64,000 bases of DNA from Alphaproteobacteria bacterium (lineage in GTDB: Bacteria; Pseudomonadota; Alphaproteobacteria; UBA9655). The position numbers were made by a program, and so were the translations under genes. The stretch is from assembly GCA_017992885.1 (NCBI GenBank), contig JAGONT010000005.1:1-64000 (forward strand). Reading direction: 5' to 3'. Shown here in pieces: positions 32,788 to 41,609 of this stretch; the first letter of the stretch is position 1; every line of letters begins with the position of its first letter. The notes below the pieces were generated by a model that did no database searches, was not told the DNA's origin, and saw only the letters and a program-made list of their open reading frames with translations.

Positions 32788-33680
32788 CAATCATTGCTTT
32801 TATTGGTCTAGGTCATATGGGGTTGCCCATGGCCACAAATCTCATCAAAGCAGGGCATCGTACGAAAGGATATGACGTTTCTTCTCAAGCCGTTGACGCC
32901 TTTATTAAACAGGGTGGTTTTGTGGGAAAAGATATTCCGTCAACCATCAATGAAGCAGATATTATTATCACCATGCTTCCTGAGGGAAAGAATGTCAAAG
33001 CTGCTTACGAGGGACCCCAAGGAATTTTCAATCACATCAAGCCTGACACTTTGGTGGCAGAGTGTTCAACTATTGATATGGAAACGGCTCGGCATATTCA
33101 TGAATTAGCCAACAATAAAGGAATTTCATTGATTGATGCCCCTGTTTCAGGGGGAGTCTCCGCAGCAGAAGCAGCAACACTCACCTTTATGGTGGGTGGT
33201 CAAGAAAAAGACTTTCAAGCTCTTCGACCCTATTTAGAAACGATGGGAAGCAAGTTTATTTATTGTGGGGAAGCCGGCTTAGGACAAGCTGCTAAGATCT
33301 GTAATAATTTAATCTTAGGCATTTCAATGATTGGAGTGTGTGAAGCGTTTAATCTTGCTGAAAGACTGGGACTCGAGGGAAAGACGTTTTTTGAGGTTAC
33401 CTCCCAATCATCAGCTCAATGTTGGTCGATTACCACCTATTGTCCTATTCCTGGTCCTGTTCCTCATTCACCCGCCAACCACAACTACGCAGCCGGCTTT
33501 ACGGCGGCAATGATGAGGAAAGATTTAAAACTAGCCGCGCAAGCCGCACAGATGACCTCGTCTGCGACTCCCTTAGGTGTAGAGGCTCTCTCTCTTTACA
33601 CCCTTTTCTGTAATCATGGGGGACAGTTCACTGATTTTTCAGGAATCTTAAAATTTTTACAAGGCCGCGATCCTCAATAA
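32784..33680 (+). CDS. mmsB: 3-hydroxyisobutyrate dehydrogenase
   Basis: The 298-aa enzyme has the Rossmann start IAFIGLGHMGLPMATNL, the substrate-binding APVSGGVSAAEAATLTFMVGG, and the catalytic lysine in AAKICNNL. It oxidises 3-hydroxyisobutyrate to methylmalonate semialdehyde with NAD. It ends the valine operon; a long hairpin follows at 33679. An enoyl-CoA hydratase for the missing middle step is not in this operon. Confidence 0.93.
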   Translation: MTIIAFIGLGHMGLPMATNLIKAGHRTKGYDVSSQAVDAFIKQGGFVGKDIPSTINEADIIITMLPEGKNVKAAYEGPQGIFNHIKPDTLVAECSTIDMETARHIHELANNKGISLIDAPVSGGVSAAEAATLTFMVGGQEKDFQALRPYLETMGSKFIYCGEAGLGQAAKICNNLILGISMIGVCEAFNLAERLGLEGKTFFEVTSQSSAQCWSITTYCPIPGPVPHSPANHNYAAGFTAAMMRKDLKLAAQAAQMTSSATPLGVEALSLYTLFCNHGGQFTDFSGILKFLQGRDPQ

Positions 33681-33728
33681 CTTCATAAAAAATTCGCTTT
33701 GAAGGTTCTTTGTTTTATGAAGTTTTGT
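33679..33728 (+). terminator. Hairpin terminator of the valine operon
   Basis: AACTTCATAAAA (33679-33690) and TTTTATGAAGTT (33713-33724) form a perfect 12-bp A/T-rich stem with a 22-nt loop. It starts inside the mmsB stop codon. The stem is weak in GC but long. Confidence 0.55.
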
Positions 33729-33899
33729 ACCCTCGTCTTGATGATTGTTGTTGCCTGAAGTTTTTGCTCTAGAAGACCGTTGCATCCAAAAATTCTTGGG
33801 TTCTTCATCAAATTAATCATACATGATACTATTCTTTAATATGAAAGTTAAAGAATGAGACTATGTTACAAGGGGCAATATAGGATTGAGTGAGACGTT

Positions 33900-34437
33900 A
33901 TGAATGTCACTGAAGAGCAATTTTTTAACTTTATAAGACGTTCTGCAACTAGCGAGATTTATAAAGTTAAAAAATTGGTCTTCAGAAACACAACGCTATT
34001 TGTACAAGTTTAAAGCTAAATCTGATAAAAGGTTTTTTTTAAGCTGGAATTGGGCAGCTTTTGTATTTAGAGAAACTTGGTTTGTATTTCGCAAGATGTA
34101 TTTTTTTGCTATTATAGATACTATTTTTCCTTTTGCTTTAGTGGGTATTGTTTTGTTATTAAAGTATGGTCTTTCGTTCTTACTACCCTCTTTGGATGCA
34201 TCGTTTTTAGAAGTCCTATATTTACTTGCTTTTCTCTTGGCTATACTTATATACATTATACTTCCTGCCTTGTTGGGAGATAGTGTTTATATTGCTTGGG
34301 TAAAAAAGAAAATCAGCAAGAATAAGAAAAAGAAAAAAGGAATAACATGGATTGGAGGAATTGTAAGTTGGTACTTATGGCCAACATTTTTGAGTATCCT
34401 TTTTGTGGGTCTTATGGGGTTAATCAATGGGGAGTGA
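33900..34437 (+). pseudogene. DUF2628-family membrane protein with a frameshift near its start
   Basis: The main frame encodes KFKAKSDKRFFLSWNWAAFVFRETWFVFRKMY and three hydrophobic segments, as in DUF2628 proteins. The N-terminal helix of the family (MNVTEEQFFNFIRRSA) is in another frame, starting with an ATG at 33900. The two frames meet around a six-A run at 33969-33974, after which the second frame continues with WSSETQRYLYKFK. So the gene either carries a one-base frameshift, relies on slippage at the A-run, or is translated as a short form from the TTG at 34000. Confidence 0.65.
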
Positions 34438-34484
34438 GTCTCCCTAACTTTGTTCGAGTAAGAACGTGTGAGAGCTGAATGATC

Positions 34485-34676
34485 TTCCGGTGTTTATAAT
34501 ATTAGCTCCCCTGAGCTCTGCCAGCGATGTGAATTTCAGATTTGTGGAACAGAGCCTAGATCATTAAAAGTGGATGAAAAACTTTATGATGAATAGCTAA
34601 TAGTTTTGAAGTTTAAGTGATAATTCTTTACTTTTTTGATCACGTTATAACCTTAAAAAGGACTCACAATACATTT
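34485..34676 (+). pseudogene. C-terminal GNAT fragment (degraded copy of 57190-57375)
   Basis: The frame NISSPELCQRCEFQICGTEP, followed by RSLKVDEKLYDE, a TAG and LIVLKFK, matches the C-terminus of the split GNAT at 57084-57326. Similarity continues past the stop through the downstream spacer (TTTTTTGATCAC, AAAAAGGACTC) to about 34676. The rest of the gene is absent. This is one end of a broken duplicate whose other end lies at about 43567. Confidence 0.8.
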
Positions 34677-34805
34677 TGGTGTTACGAGAACGTAAAAGGA
34701 TGTTCAGCCTCTCTGTTCCCTTACCAAGCAAAAAGGCTTAATCAACTGCACAAATGGTGATCGATTTGATCTACATTTTTTTTTAATTGGTTTTTATAAA
34801 TGATA

Positions 34806-35795
34806 TCACATCTTCTTCGCAGAATTTAATATTTCGTCTGGAAAGGCAATGTTTAGCTTTTCAGCACTTTTTAGGTTAATGTAGACATTGACATCTTGAG
34901 CGGTGGCTACGGGAATATCTCCAGCCTTTTCTCCTTTTAAGACGCGCGCCACGATTTCTCCAGCGGCATATCCTGTGTCAAAGTGGGTATACCCTGAAGA
35001 GGCAAGAGCACCTTGAGTTACTGAGTCACTGTCACTTGAAAGGACGGGAATTTGATGTTGGAAAGCAATTTTTAAAACAGCATCCATTGCGGAGAGAATC
35101 GTATTATCCAAAGGAACAAAAATGGCGTCTACTTGATTTCCAGCAAGCTGTTGGACGGCTGTTGGGACATCTGATGTCTTAAAGGCAGTCGCTTCTATCA
35201 AGGTAATGCTTAGATCCTTAGCTATTTTTTTAGCTTCTACAAGTGGGGTGGCTGAGCTGCTATCACCAGGATTGTAGATAACGCCTAAAGTTTTGAGTTT
35301 GGGCAAGATAATTTTAAAGGCTTCAAGTTGTTGCTTGATGGGAGCAGCGTCTGTGGCTCCCGTAATATATCCGCCTGGATGGATAAGGTCGCGGACAACA
35401 CCAGAAGCAATGGGATCGGTTACCGCAGCAAAAACAAGAGGAATACCATAGGCTTCATCAGCTTTTACCATCGTTTGTGTTGAAGGTGTTGTAATAGAGA
35501 TCAGGACATTCGGATTTAAGGCTACAAATTTTTTGGCAATTTGGGCGGCGGTTACAGAGCTTCCTTGCGCATTCTCATAAACGATATTAAGGGTTTTTCC
35601 TTTCTCATATCCATTGTCTTTTAAGGCGGCTAAAACACCTTCACGAACGGCATCTGCTGCAGGGTGATCAATAATCTGGGTGAGGGCGATAGTTGGGAGA
35701 GGGGGAGGGGGAGAAGTTGTGGCAGATGAAGAGGATGAAAAGAAAGCGGTTAAAAAAGCAACGCTTACGATTTTGATGGCTGATTTGATGTACAT
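34806..35795 (-). CDS. ABC transporter substrate-binding protein (TrpX-like)
   Basis: The 329-aa periplasmic protein has a signal peptide, a Ser/Pro-rich linker and the ABC_sub_bind fold (PF04392) with IALTQIIDHPAADAVREG, ISITTPSTQTMVKA, FAAVTDPIASGVV and a GYAAGEIVARVLKGEK region. This family serves aromatic amino-acid (tryptophan) or related uptake. Its permease and ATPase genes are not in the window, so it is an orphan here. It reads opposite to the Bat operon. Confidence 0.85.
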   Translation of the reverse strand: MYIKSAIKIVSVAFLTAFFSSSSSATTSPPPPLPTIALTQIIDHPAADAVREGVLAALKDNGYEKGKTLNIVYENAQGSSVTAAQIAKKFVALNPNVLISITTPSTQTMVKADEAYGIPLVFAAVTDPIASGVVRDLIHPGGYITGATDAAPIKQQLEAFKIILPKLKTLGVIYNPGDSSSATPLVEAKKIAKDLSITLIEATAFKTSDVPTAVQQLAGNQVDAIFVPLDNTILSAMDAVLKIAFQHQIPVLSSDSDSVTQGALASSGYTHFDTGYAAGEIVARVLKGEKAGDIPVATAQDVNVYINLKSAEKLNIAFPDEILNSAKKM

Positions 35796-36314
35796 TTTGA
35801 AAAGTCCTTGTTTATAAAGTAATACAGTTTATTTCGTTCAAATACAGTTTTCGTAAGTCGAAGTCGAAGTAATTTAAGCATAACTGCTCTCCCCTTGAAA
35901 AATAGTTAATTCCCTTAAAAATGAGATTCGGTTAGGTAAGCACTAGGACCCCTCAGCTGTCAACAAAAAGGTTTAATTATAACCAACAACGCTCAAAATT
36001 GAATGATCCTTTTTATTAAGAATATTTAAGGCCTTAAGCGATCTTCAATGGAGTTTCATAATTTAAAAAACTTTTAAAATCAGATAATCACATCTTCATT
36101 TTTAAAACTTTTAAATAATATCCTTACGCCCTCTTTTAGGCATCTTGGGTAATTCAATTGTACTTTTTAAGTGCCGCACCCAGCTTATCTGTGATGATTT
36201 TTGTATTAAATTTCAGGTTGAAAAGCAGGAAATGATGACTATATAAATCCTGAAGAATACTGGTTAGTCCTTATCCAGAAAAATTAACTAATAGATTGAA
36301 AAGGTGTTTGGAAA
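35796..36314. other. 519-bp divergent region before the Bat operon
   Basis: The stretch is A/T-rich, with no gene or tRNA seen. It must hold the promoters of the substrate-binding protein and of the MoxR operon. No clear -35/-10 pair or riboswitch core could be chosen. Confidence 0.4.
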
Positions 36315-37319
36315 ATGAATCAAAAAACAGTCAAACTTGATGAGCGGGAAAGCATCGAGATAAGTGATCAGCATAAACTTGCCAACCTTCAACAAGCCAT
36401 TGAAAACAAAATCATTGGTCAGAAAAATCTGATTGAGAATTTACTTGTATGCTTGCTTGCTGATGGACATGTATTGATTGAAGGGATGCCAGGCTTGGCC
36501 AAAACAACAGCAGCCAAAGCGATCGCTGAAGGCATTGATGCGGACTTTCATCGCATTCAGTTTACGCCTGATTTGCTTCCTTCAGATCTGATCGGCACAG
36601 AGATTTATGTACACGAAAAAAGTAACTTTACGTTTCGCAACGGTCCTATTTTTAATAATATCATCTTAGCTGATGAAATAAACCGCGCCCCGGCCAAGGT
36701 GCAATCCGCGCTCTTGGAAGCGATGGAAGAAAAGCAGGTAACGGTTGGTCACCAAAGCTATAAACTTCCTGAGCTATACATGGTACTTGCAACCCAAAAT
36801 CCGATTGAGCAAGAGGGGACTTATACTCTTCCTGAAGCACAGTTAGATCGTTTCTTGATGTATGTGGTTGTCGATTACCCTAGCCATGAGGAGGAGCGCC
36901 TCATTGTTGATCATGTTGAAAACAGGCACATGAAACCTTCAGCTTTGTCTCATGCTATAACAACACAGGAAGAAATTTTGGCAGCGCGTAAAATGGTATC
37001 TACATTACACATCAGTGATAAATTGAAAGATTATGTCGTTTCGCTCATCACGGCAACCCGTCAACCGCAAAAGTATGATGAAGAACTTGCTAAATGGATT
37101 GCACATGGTGTTTCCCCGCGAGCAACACTCGCAATGATTCATTGTGCTAAAGCTCTCGCTTGGTTGCGGGGGGATGAGTACGTCACACCCCACCATCTGC
37201 AGAAGATTGCTCTTCCCATTTTGCGCCATCGTATTATTCCTAGCTTTGAAGCGGAAGCGGAAGGCATTACACGAGAAATGATTGTCCAACGGCTTCTTGA
37301 AGTTGTTGCGATACCATGA
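36315..37319 (+). CDS. MoxR-family AAA+ ATPase
   Basis: The 334-aa ATPase has Walker A GMPGLAKTT, Walker B ILADEINRAPAKVQ, sensor motif ATQNPIEQEGTY and the R-finger region EAQLDRFLM. MoxR ATPases act as chaperones for VWA-domain partners, which are encoded directly downstream. It opens a six-gene operon whose genes overlap or are spaced by a few bases. Confidence 0.95.
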   Translation: MNQKTVKLDERESIEISDQHKLANLQQAIENKIIGQKNLIENLLVCLLADGHVLIEGMPGLAKTTAAKAIAEGIDADFHRIQFTPDLLPSDLIGTEIYVHEKSNFTFRNGPIFNNIILADEINRAPAKVQSALLEAMEEKQVTVGHQSYKLPELYMVLATQNPIEQEGTYTLPEAQLDRFLMYVVVDYPSHEEERLIVDHVENRHMKPSALSHAITTQEEILAARKMVSTLHISDKLKDYVVSLITATRQPQKYDEELAKWIAHGVSPRATLAMIHCAKALAWLRGDEYVTPHHLQKIALPILRHRIIPSFEAEAEGITREMIVQRLLEVVAIP

Positions 37320-37329
37320 GGTAGCTATC

Positions 37330-38244
37330 ATGTTGTATCCCTGTTTTGATGAATTAGTCGCCCTCAAAGGCAAGATACCTCACCTTACTTTTTCTTCAGA
37401 TCGAGCAACACCTTCTCCCACTATGGGCGACAATTACTCTCCTTTTCGTGGACAAGGGTTGGAATTTGAGGAAGTGCGCAAGTATGCTCCAGGCGACGAG
37501 ATTCGTAACATTGATTGGCGAGTGACAGCGCGAACAGGTGTGGCTCACACAAAAGTGTTTCGAGAAGAACGCGAGCGCAGCGTAATTGTATGTGTGGATG
37601 TCAATGCGACTATGCGCTTTGGAACTCGAGGAACCTTCAAATCCGTACAAGCAGCCAGGGTTGCAGCGTTGCTGGGCTGGTGGGCAATTACAAGTCATCA
37701 TAAAATTGGAAGTTGCTTGTTTGGTGATGTTCCAGGGGGCATTCAATTTTTGGCACCAAAACGCTCGCGTAGGTCTTTATGGACACTGTTCAAGCAATTG
37801 AGTGATCCTCATTTATCTGAAGCTGCTCCTCCCATTTTACTGGAAGACATGCTGGACTATGTAAATAAATCGGCTCTTACGGGAGCACTCATTTTTATCA
37901 TCAGTGATTTCAACACGCAGAATAATGTCTTCGAGCAAAAGCTGGCCCAGCTACAAAAACGCTGTGAGGTAGTGTTGGTTATGACAGATGATCCAGCGGA
38001 TCAGTCTATTCCCCCTGTTGGGATTATTTTATTTGCTGGGAATCATCAAGATAAACTCTCTGTGAATACGGATAGTAAATCTGGGAGGGACGCCTATGCT
38101 GCCCAATGGCTAAAAACCAGACAAAGTCTCCAGCAGATCTCGGTCAAGCACAAAATTGGTATGATTCAAATCACCACAGATGCACTTGCACACATAGACT
38201 TATTTCAAGGCTTGAAGCGTCTTCGTCAAAGGAGAAAGCAATGA
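37330..38244 (+). CDS. DUF58 protein (VWA-like)
   Basis: The ATG at 37330 after GAGGT is preferred over the in-frame start inside moxR. The protein carries the DUF58 signature RKYAPGDEIRNIDWRVTAR followed by FREERERSVIVCVDVNATM and an IISDFN strand. It is the usual partner of MoxR in Bat operons. Its stop overlaps the next start (ATGA). Confidence 0.9.
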   Translation: MLYPCFDELVALKGKIPHLTFSSDRATPSPTMGDNYSPFRGQGLEFEEVRKYAPGDEIRNIDWRVTARTGVAHTKVFREERERSVIVCVDVNATMRFGTRGTFKSVQAARVAALLGWWAITSHHKIGSCLFGDVPGGIQFLAPKRSRRSLWTLFKQLSDPHLSEAAPPILLEDMLDYVNKSALTGALIFIISDFNTQNNVFEQKLAQLQKRCEVVLVMTDDPADQSIPPVGIILFAGNHQDKLSVNTDSKSGRDAYAAQWLKTRQSLQQISVKHKIGMIQITTDALAHIDLFQGLKRLRQRRKQ

Positions 38245-38711
38245 TGGATTCCCTTGCACAGCTCCATGATATTGAAGGATTGTATGCTATTAGCTGGTGG
38301 CCGTTTGCTCCGGGTTGGTGGGCTATTCTTATAGTCTCTATTTCAATTTTGCTTGTGGTTTTTATAGCTTATTACCGTAAACATATGTTTAAGCGGAGTT
38401 GGCAATATAGCGTTTTAAGGCAGCTTTCTGTCATAGAGAATACTCTATTAAAAACGAATGCACAGGGAACTGCCATTGAACTTTCTGAACTTATTCGCCG
38501 CATTGCTATGCACCATTCTTCTCGTATAGATTGTGCGGGACTTGAAGGTAAAGCATGGCTTACTTGGCTGACTCAACATGATCCACATCAGTTTGATTGG
38601 GAAACAAAAGGCCAGTGGCTGATCGAAGCACCTTATGCTCCTTTCAAGACACCTCTCCCATTGGAAAATATCCATGACTTTATTAAGGCTATTCGGGGGT
38701 GGGTAAAATAA
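38241..38711 (+). CDS. DUF4381 membrane protein
   Basis: The start at 38241 follows AAGGAGAAAGC. The product has the conserved N-terminal LHDIEGLYAISWWPFAPGWW, one transmembrane helix and a cytoplasmic helical domain. This is the small membrane protein found between DUF58 and BatA genes. Its stop overlaps the next start. Confidence 0.88.
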   Translation: MMDSLAQLHDIEGLYAISWWPFAPGWWAILIVSISILLVVFIAYYRKHMFKRSWQYSVLRQLSVIENTLLKTNAQGTAIELSELIRRIAMHHSSRIDCAGLEGKAWLTWLTQHDPHQFDWETKGQWLIEAPYAPFKTPLPLENIHDFIKAIRGWVK

Positions 38712-39724
38712 TGTTTATGTTTTACTGGCCTTGGCTGATTCTATTGCTACCTCTTCCGCTACTCGCACGACTGTTTCTGCCTGTCAACAGAAAGACAAAT
38801 GCGAACCTGATGCCGACGATACGCTTTCCAGCCTTGCATCGCCTACAAGTGGCTTTTCTCGCCTCTCCAAGGGATCATCAGCCGTCAGGTCGTTGGTTTT
38901 TGACTATACTCTCGCTGCTATGGCTGTCACTGCTTTTAGCTGTTATGCGCCCTCAATTCGTTGATCAGTTCACTGATGTGCAAAATCAAGGGTATGACTT
39001 AATGATGGTGGTGGATATTTCTGGTTCTATGGAAGCCCTCGATTTTTCAACCAAGAGAAAAACTATCAGTCGTTTGGATGTCACCAAAAACGTCGTTGAA
39101 AAGTTTGTGCGTGAACGACAGGGGGATCGTGTTGGACTTATCGTGTTCGGCGAACAAGCCTTTTTGCATGTGCCGCTGACGCTTGATACTTTATCAGTGA
39201 GTCATATGCTTAACAATGTACTACCTGGTATGGCTGGCTCTGGAACAGCTATTGGAGATGCCATTGGCCTTGCTGTACACAATTTACGTAATCGTCCTGA
39301 AGGCTCGCGAGTGATTGTGCTTCTAACCGATGGAAAAGATACGGCAAGTTCTATTTCACCCTTGAAAGTTGCTGATCTCGCTAAGGATTATAATATTCGT
39401 ATCTATGCCATTGGTGTCGGTAATGATGGACCTGTGCCGTACCCTAACGGCAGAGGGGGAATCGTTATGGCAGAAATACCCCTGGATGAAGAGCTCCTCA
39501 AAAAAATAGCGGGTCTAACGAATGGAAAGTATTTTCATGCGAGTAGTGAACAAGCCTTACAAGAAATTTACTTTAAGATCAATTCATTAGAAAAAACTGA
39601 ATCTAATATACGAACGTACTTGATTTGTCAGCCTCTCTATCACTATCCCCTAACTATTGCTGCTGCATTGTTGTTAATATTATGCTTTATGCCGCTTTAT
39701 AGGAGATTTGCCTATGGAGCTTAA
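38711..39724 (+). CDS. BatA-like VWA-domain membrane protein
   Basis: From the ATG at 38711 the protein has two N-terminal membrane helices, a VWA domain with an intact metal site (DISGS, a G-S-G-T-A loop and LTDGKD) and a C-terminal helix. It would act in the periplasm-facing or membrane complex with the downstream Bat proteins. It overlaps the next gene. Confidence 0.92.
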   Translation: MFMFYWPWLILLLPLPLLARLFLPVNRKTNANLMPTIRFPALHRLQVAFLASPRDHQPSGRWFLTILSLLWLSLLLAVMRPQFVDQFTDVQNQGYDLMMVVDISGSMEALDFSTKRKTISRLDVTKNVVEKFVRERQGDRVGLIVFGEQAFLHVPLTLDTLSVSHMLNNVLPGMAGSGTAIGDAIGLAVHNLRNRPEGSRVIVLLTDGKDTASSISPLKVADLAKDYNIRIYAIGVGNDGPVPYPNGRGGIVMAEIPLDEELLKKIAGLTNGKYFHASSEQALQEIYFKINSLEKTESNIRTYLICQPLYHYPLTIAAALLLILCFMPLYRRFAYGA

Positions 39725-41609
39725 TCATTTTCATTTTGAGAGTCCCCTCTGGTTTTGGGGATTGCTCGTTATTCCTATGATGGTGATTCTTAATATTTTA
39801 TTTTGTCGCTTTTCCCTGCCTAAAGATCGGCTGGAAAAGTTCATTGATAAAAATTTGATTCCTCATTTGCTCGTGAACGATGTGAAAAGGCAACAGAATC
39901 TATGGAAGTCTCTGTTAGTATGGTCTGTATTATGGACTTTCTTAATAGGTGCATTGGCAGGACCACGTTGGGATTACCTCGAAAGAGAAACTTTTACACC
40001 AGATCAAAATCTCGTCATTCTATTAGACTTATCTCAATCAATGGATGTGAAAGATGTAAAACCCTCACGTTTGATTCGTGCACGTCAGAAAATCGAAGAT
40101 ATAACGAAGCTTGCTCAAGGACTAAAAGTCAGCCTTATAGCTTTTGCTGCCGATCCACACATGATTACCCCCTTAACAGATGATATGGAAACCATTCGCC
40201 ACCTTTTACCTTCCCTCGAAACAGATCTTGTTTTTATACAGGGAAGCAAACTCTCTCCCGCCTTAACTATGGCCTTACGCATGCTTGATGTTGCTCCGAG
40301 TCATAACAAATCCGTGCTGATTCTCTCTGATGGTGGGTTTGAAGATGCAGAAGCCATTGCCACTGCGCATGCGTTGGCGCAAAAAGGCATAAGCATCTAC
40401 ACAATGGGTATTGGTACGGCAGAAGGGGTTCCCTTACAAGATAGCGCGGGAAATTTCATTAAAAAGCAAGAGAAAGTCATTATATCCAAATTAGAAACAG
40501 CGAAATTGCGAGAAATCAGTACTGTGGGAAATGGATTATATTTGGAAGCAGATTATTCCGATGAATCTCTTCATACGATGCTTAATCAGATTCAAGAAAG
40601 AGCAAAAGTAGAAAAAAATTCACGTCAGATCATTCGCCAATGGGAAGACCGTTTCTATTTGTTGATATTTCCAGTGATGGCTATCTTGTTGTTTTGGTTT
40701 CGGAAAGGCTTTGTGTTTTTTATCGTGGCAGTATTGGTGTGTTTACAAGCCCAGCAAGTCTCTGCTGTAGAGCTTCGAGAGTATTTTAAGAATAATTCGG
40801 AATTAGGGAAAGAAGCGCTGGACCGAGGTGATTATCCGACGGCTCTACAGAAATTTACAGATCCATACCAGCTTGGAGTCACACATTATAAGGCGGGGAA
40901 TTTTCTGGAAGCAGAAAGATTTTTTCGCGAGTCGACTCGCCCTGAAATTGCCAATAGGGCTACCTATAATTTGGGGAATACGCTAGCAAAACAACAAAAG
41001 TTGGAAGAAGCTGTTGTGGCTTATGAGAAAGTTCTGGAGGAAAATCCAGATCATGCCGATGCAAAACATAATTTAGAAATTGTAAAAAAATTACTAGAAC
41101 AGCAAAAACAACAAAATAATCAACAAAAGCAGAATGATTCGCAAGACAAGAAAAATGATCAAAATAATCAGAGTAAACACAATTCAGAATTAAAGGATGA
41201 GCAAAACCAGAGAGGTCAGAATGAAGATCACGCACAAGATCCTCAAAAACAAACTGATCATGGGAAAGAAAATAGCGATAAGGTGTCTGAACAGCAGCAG
41301 GAATCCAAACAACAACCAGAAGAGAATGAAACAAATCGTCAGGAAACGCCTTCACAACAAACTGAAGACACAAAAGAAAAACCGGCAGATGAACGAGAGT
41401 CAAAAGAGCATTCTGAGACGGCTCATCCAGAAACAGAAGCCACTGATTCTCTCACTACTCCCGATAACAAAACAGCCCGAACTCAACAAGATCATGAGGC
41501 GGATCAATGGTTAAATCGTATGGTCAGTGATCCCAAATCCTTTTTAAAAAATAAGTTTTATATTGAATCACAACAAAATGGCACGAAGGAGGTAATGCAG
41601 CCATGGTAA
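39714..41609 (+). CDS. BatB-BatC fusion: VWA domain plus TPR and a Q/N/E-rich tail
   Basis: The 631-aa protein (ATG 39714 after AGGAG) joins what are often two genes. The N-terminal BatB part has membrane helices and a VWA metal site (DLSQS, LSDGGFED). A further membrane segment leads to a periplasmic TPR pair (about 355-460: YKAGNFLEAERFF, YNLGNTLAKQQKLEEAV). It ends in about 160 residues of very Q/N/K/E-rich, probably disordered sequence. It overlaps batD by 7 bp. Confidence 0.92.
   Translation: MELNHFHFESPLWFWGLLVIPMMVILNILFCRFSLPKDRLEKFIDKNLIPHLLVNDVKRQQNLWKSLLVWSVLWTFLIGALAGPRWDYLERETFTPDQNLVILLDLSQSMDVKDVKPSRLIRARQKIEDITKLAQGLKVSLIAFAADPHMITPLTDDMETIRHLLPSLETDLVFIQGSKLSPALTMALRMLDVAPSHNKSVLILSDGGFEDAEAIATAHALAQKGISIYTMGIGTAEGVPLQDSAGNFIKKQEKVIISKLETAKLREISTVGNGLYLEADYSDESLHTMLNQIQERAKVEKNSRQIIRQWEDRFYLLIFPVMAILLFWFRKGFVFFIVAVLVCLQAQQVSAVELREYFKNNSELGKEALDRGDYPTALQKFTDPYQLGVTHYKAGNFLEAERFFRESTRPEIANRATYNLGNTLAKQQKLEEAVVAYEKVLEENPDHADAKHNLEIVKKLLEQQKQQNNQQKQNDSQDKKNDQNNQSKHNSELKDEQNQRGQNEDHAQDPQKQTDHGKENSDKVSEQQQESKQQPEENETNRQETPSQQTEDTKEKPADERESKEHSETAHPETEATDSLTTPDNKTARTQQDHEADQWLNRMVSDPKSFLKNKFYIESQQNGTKEVMQPW

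Noticed and set aside
38731-38964. Alternative frame inside the BatA gene
   Set aside because: BatA has the full VWA motif set in the main frame; the other frame has no recognisable feature.
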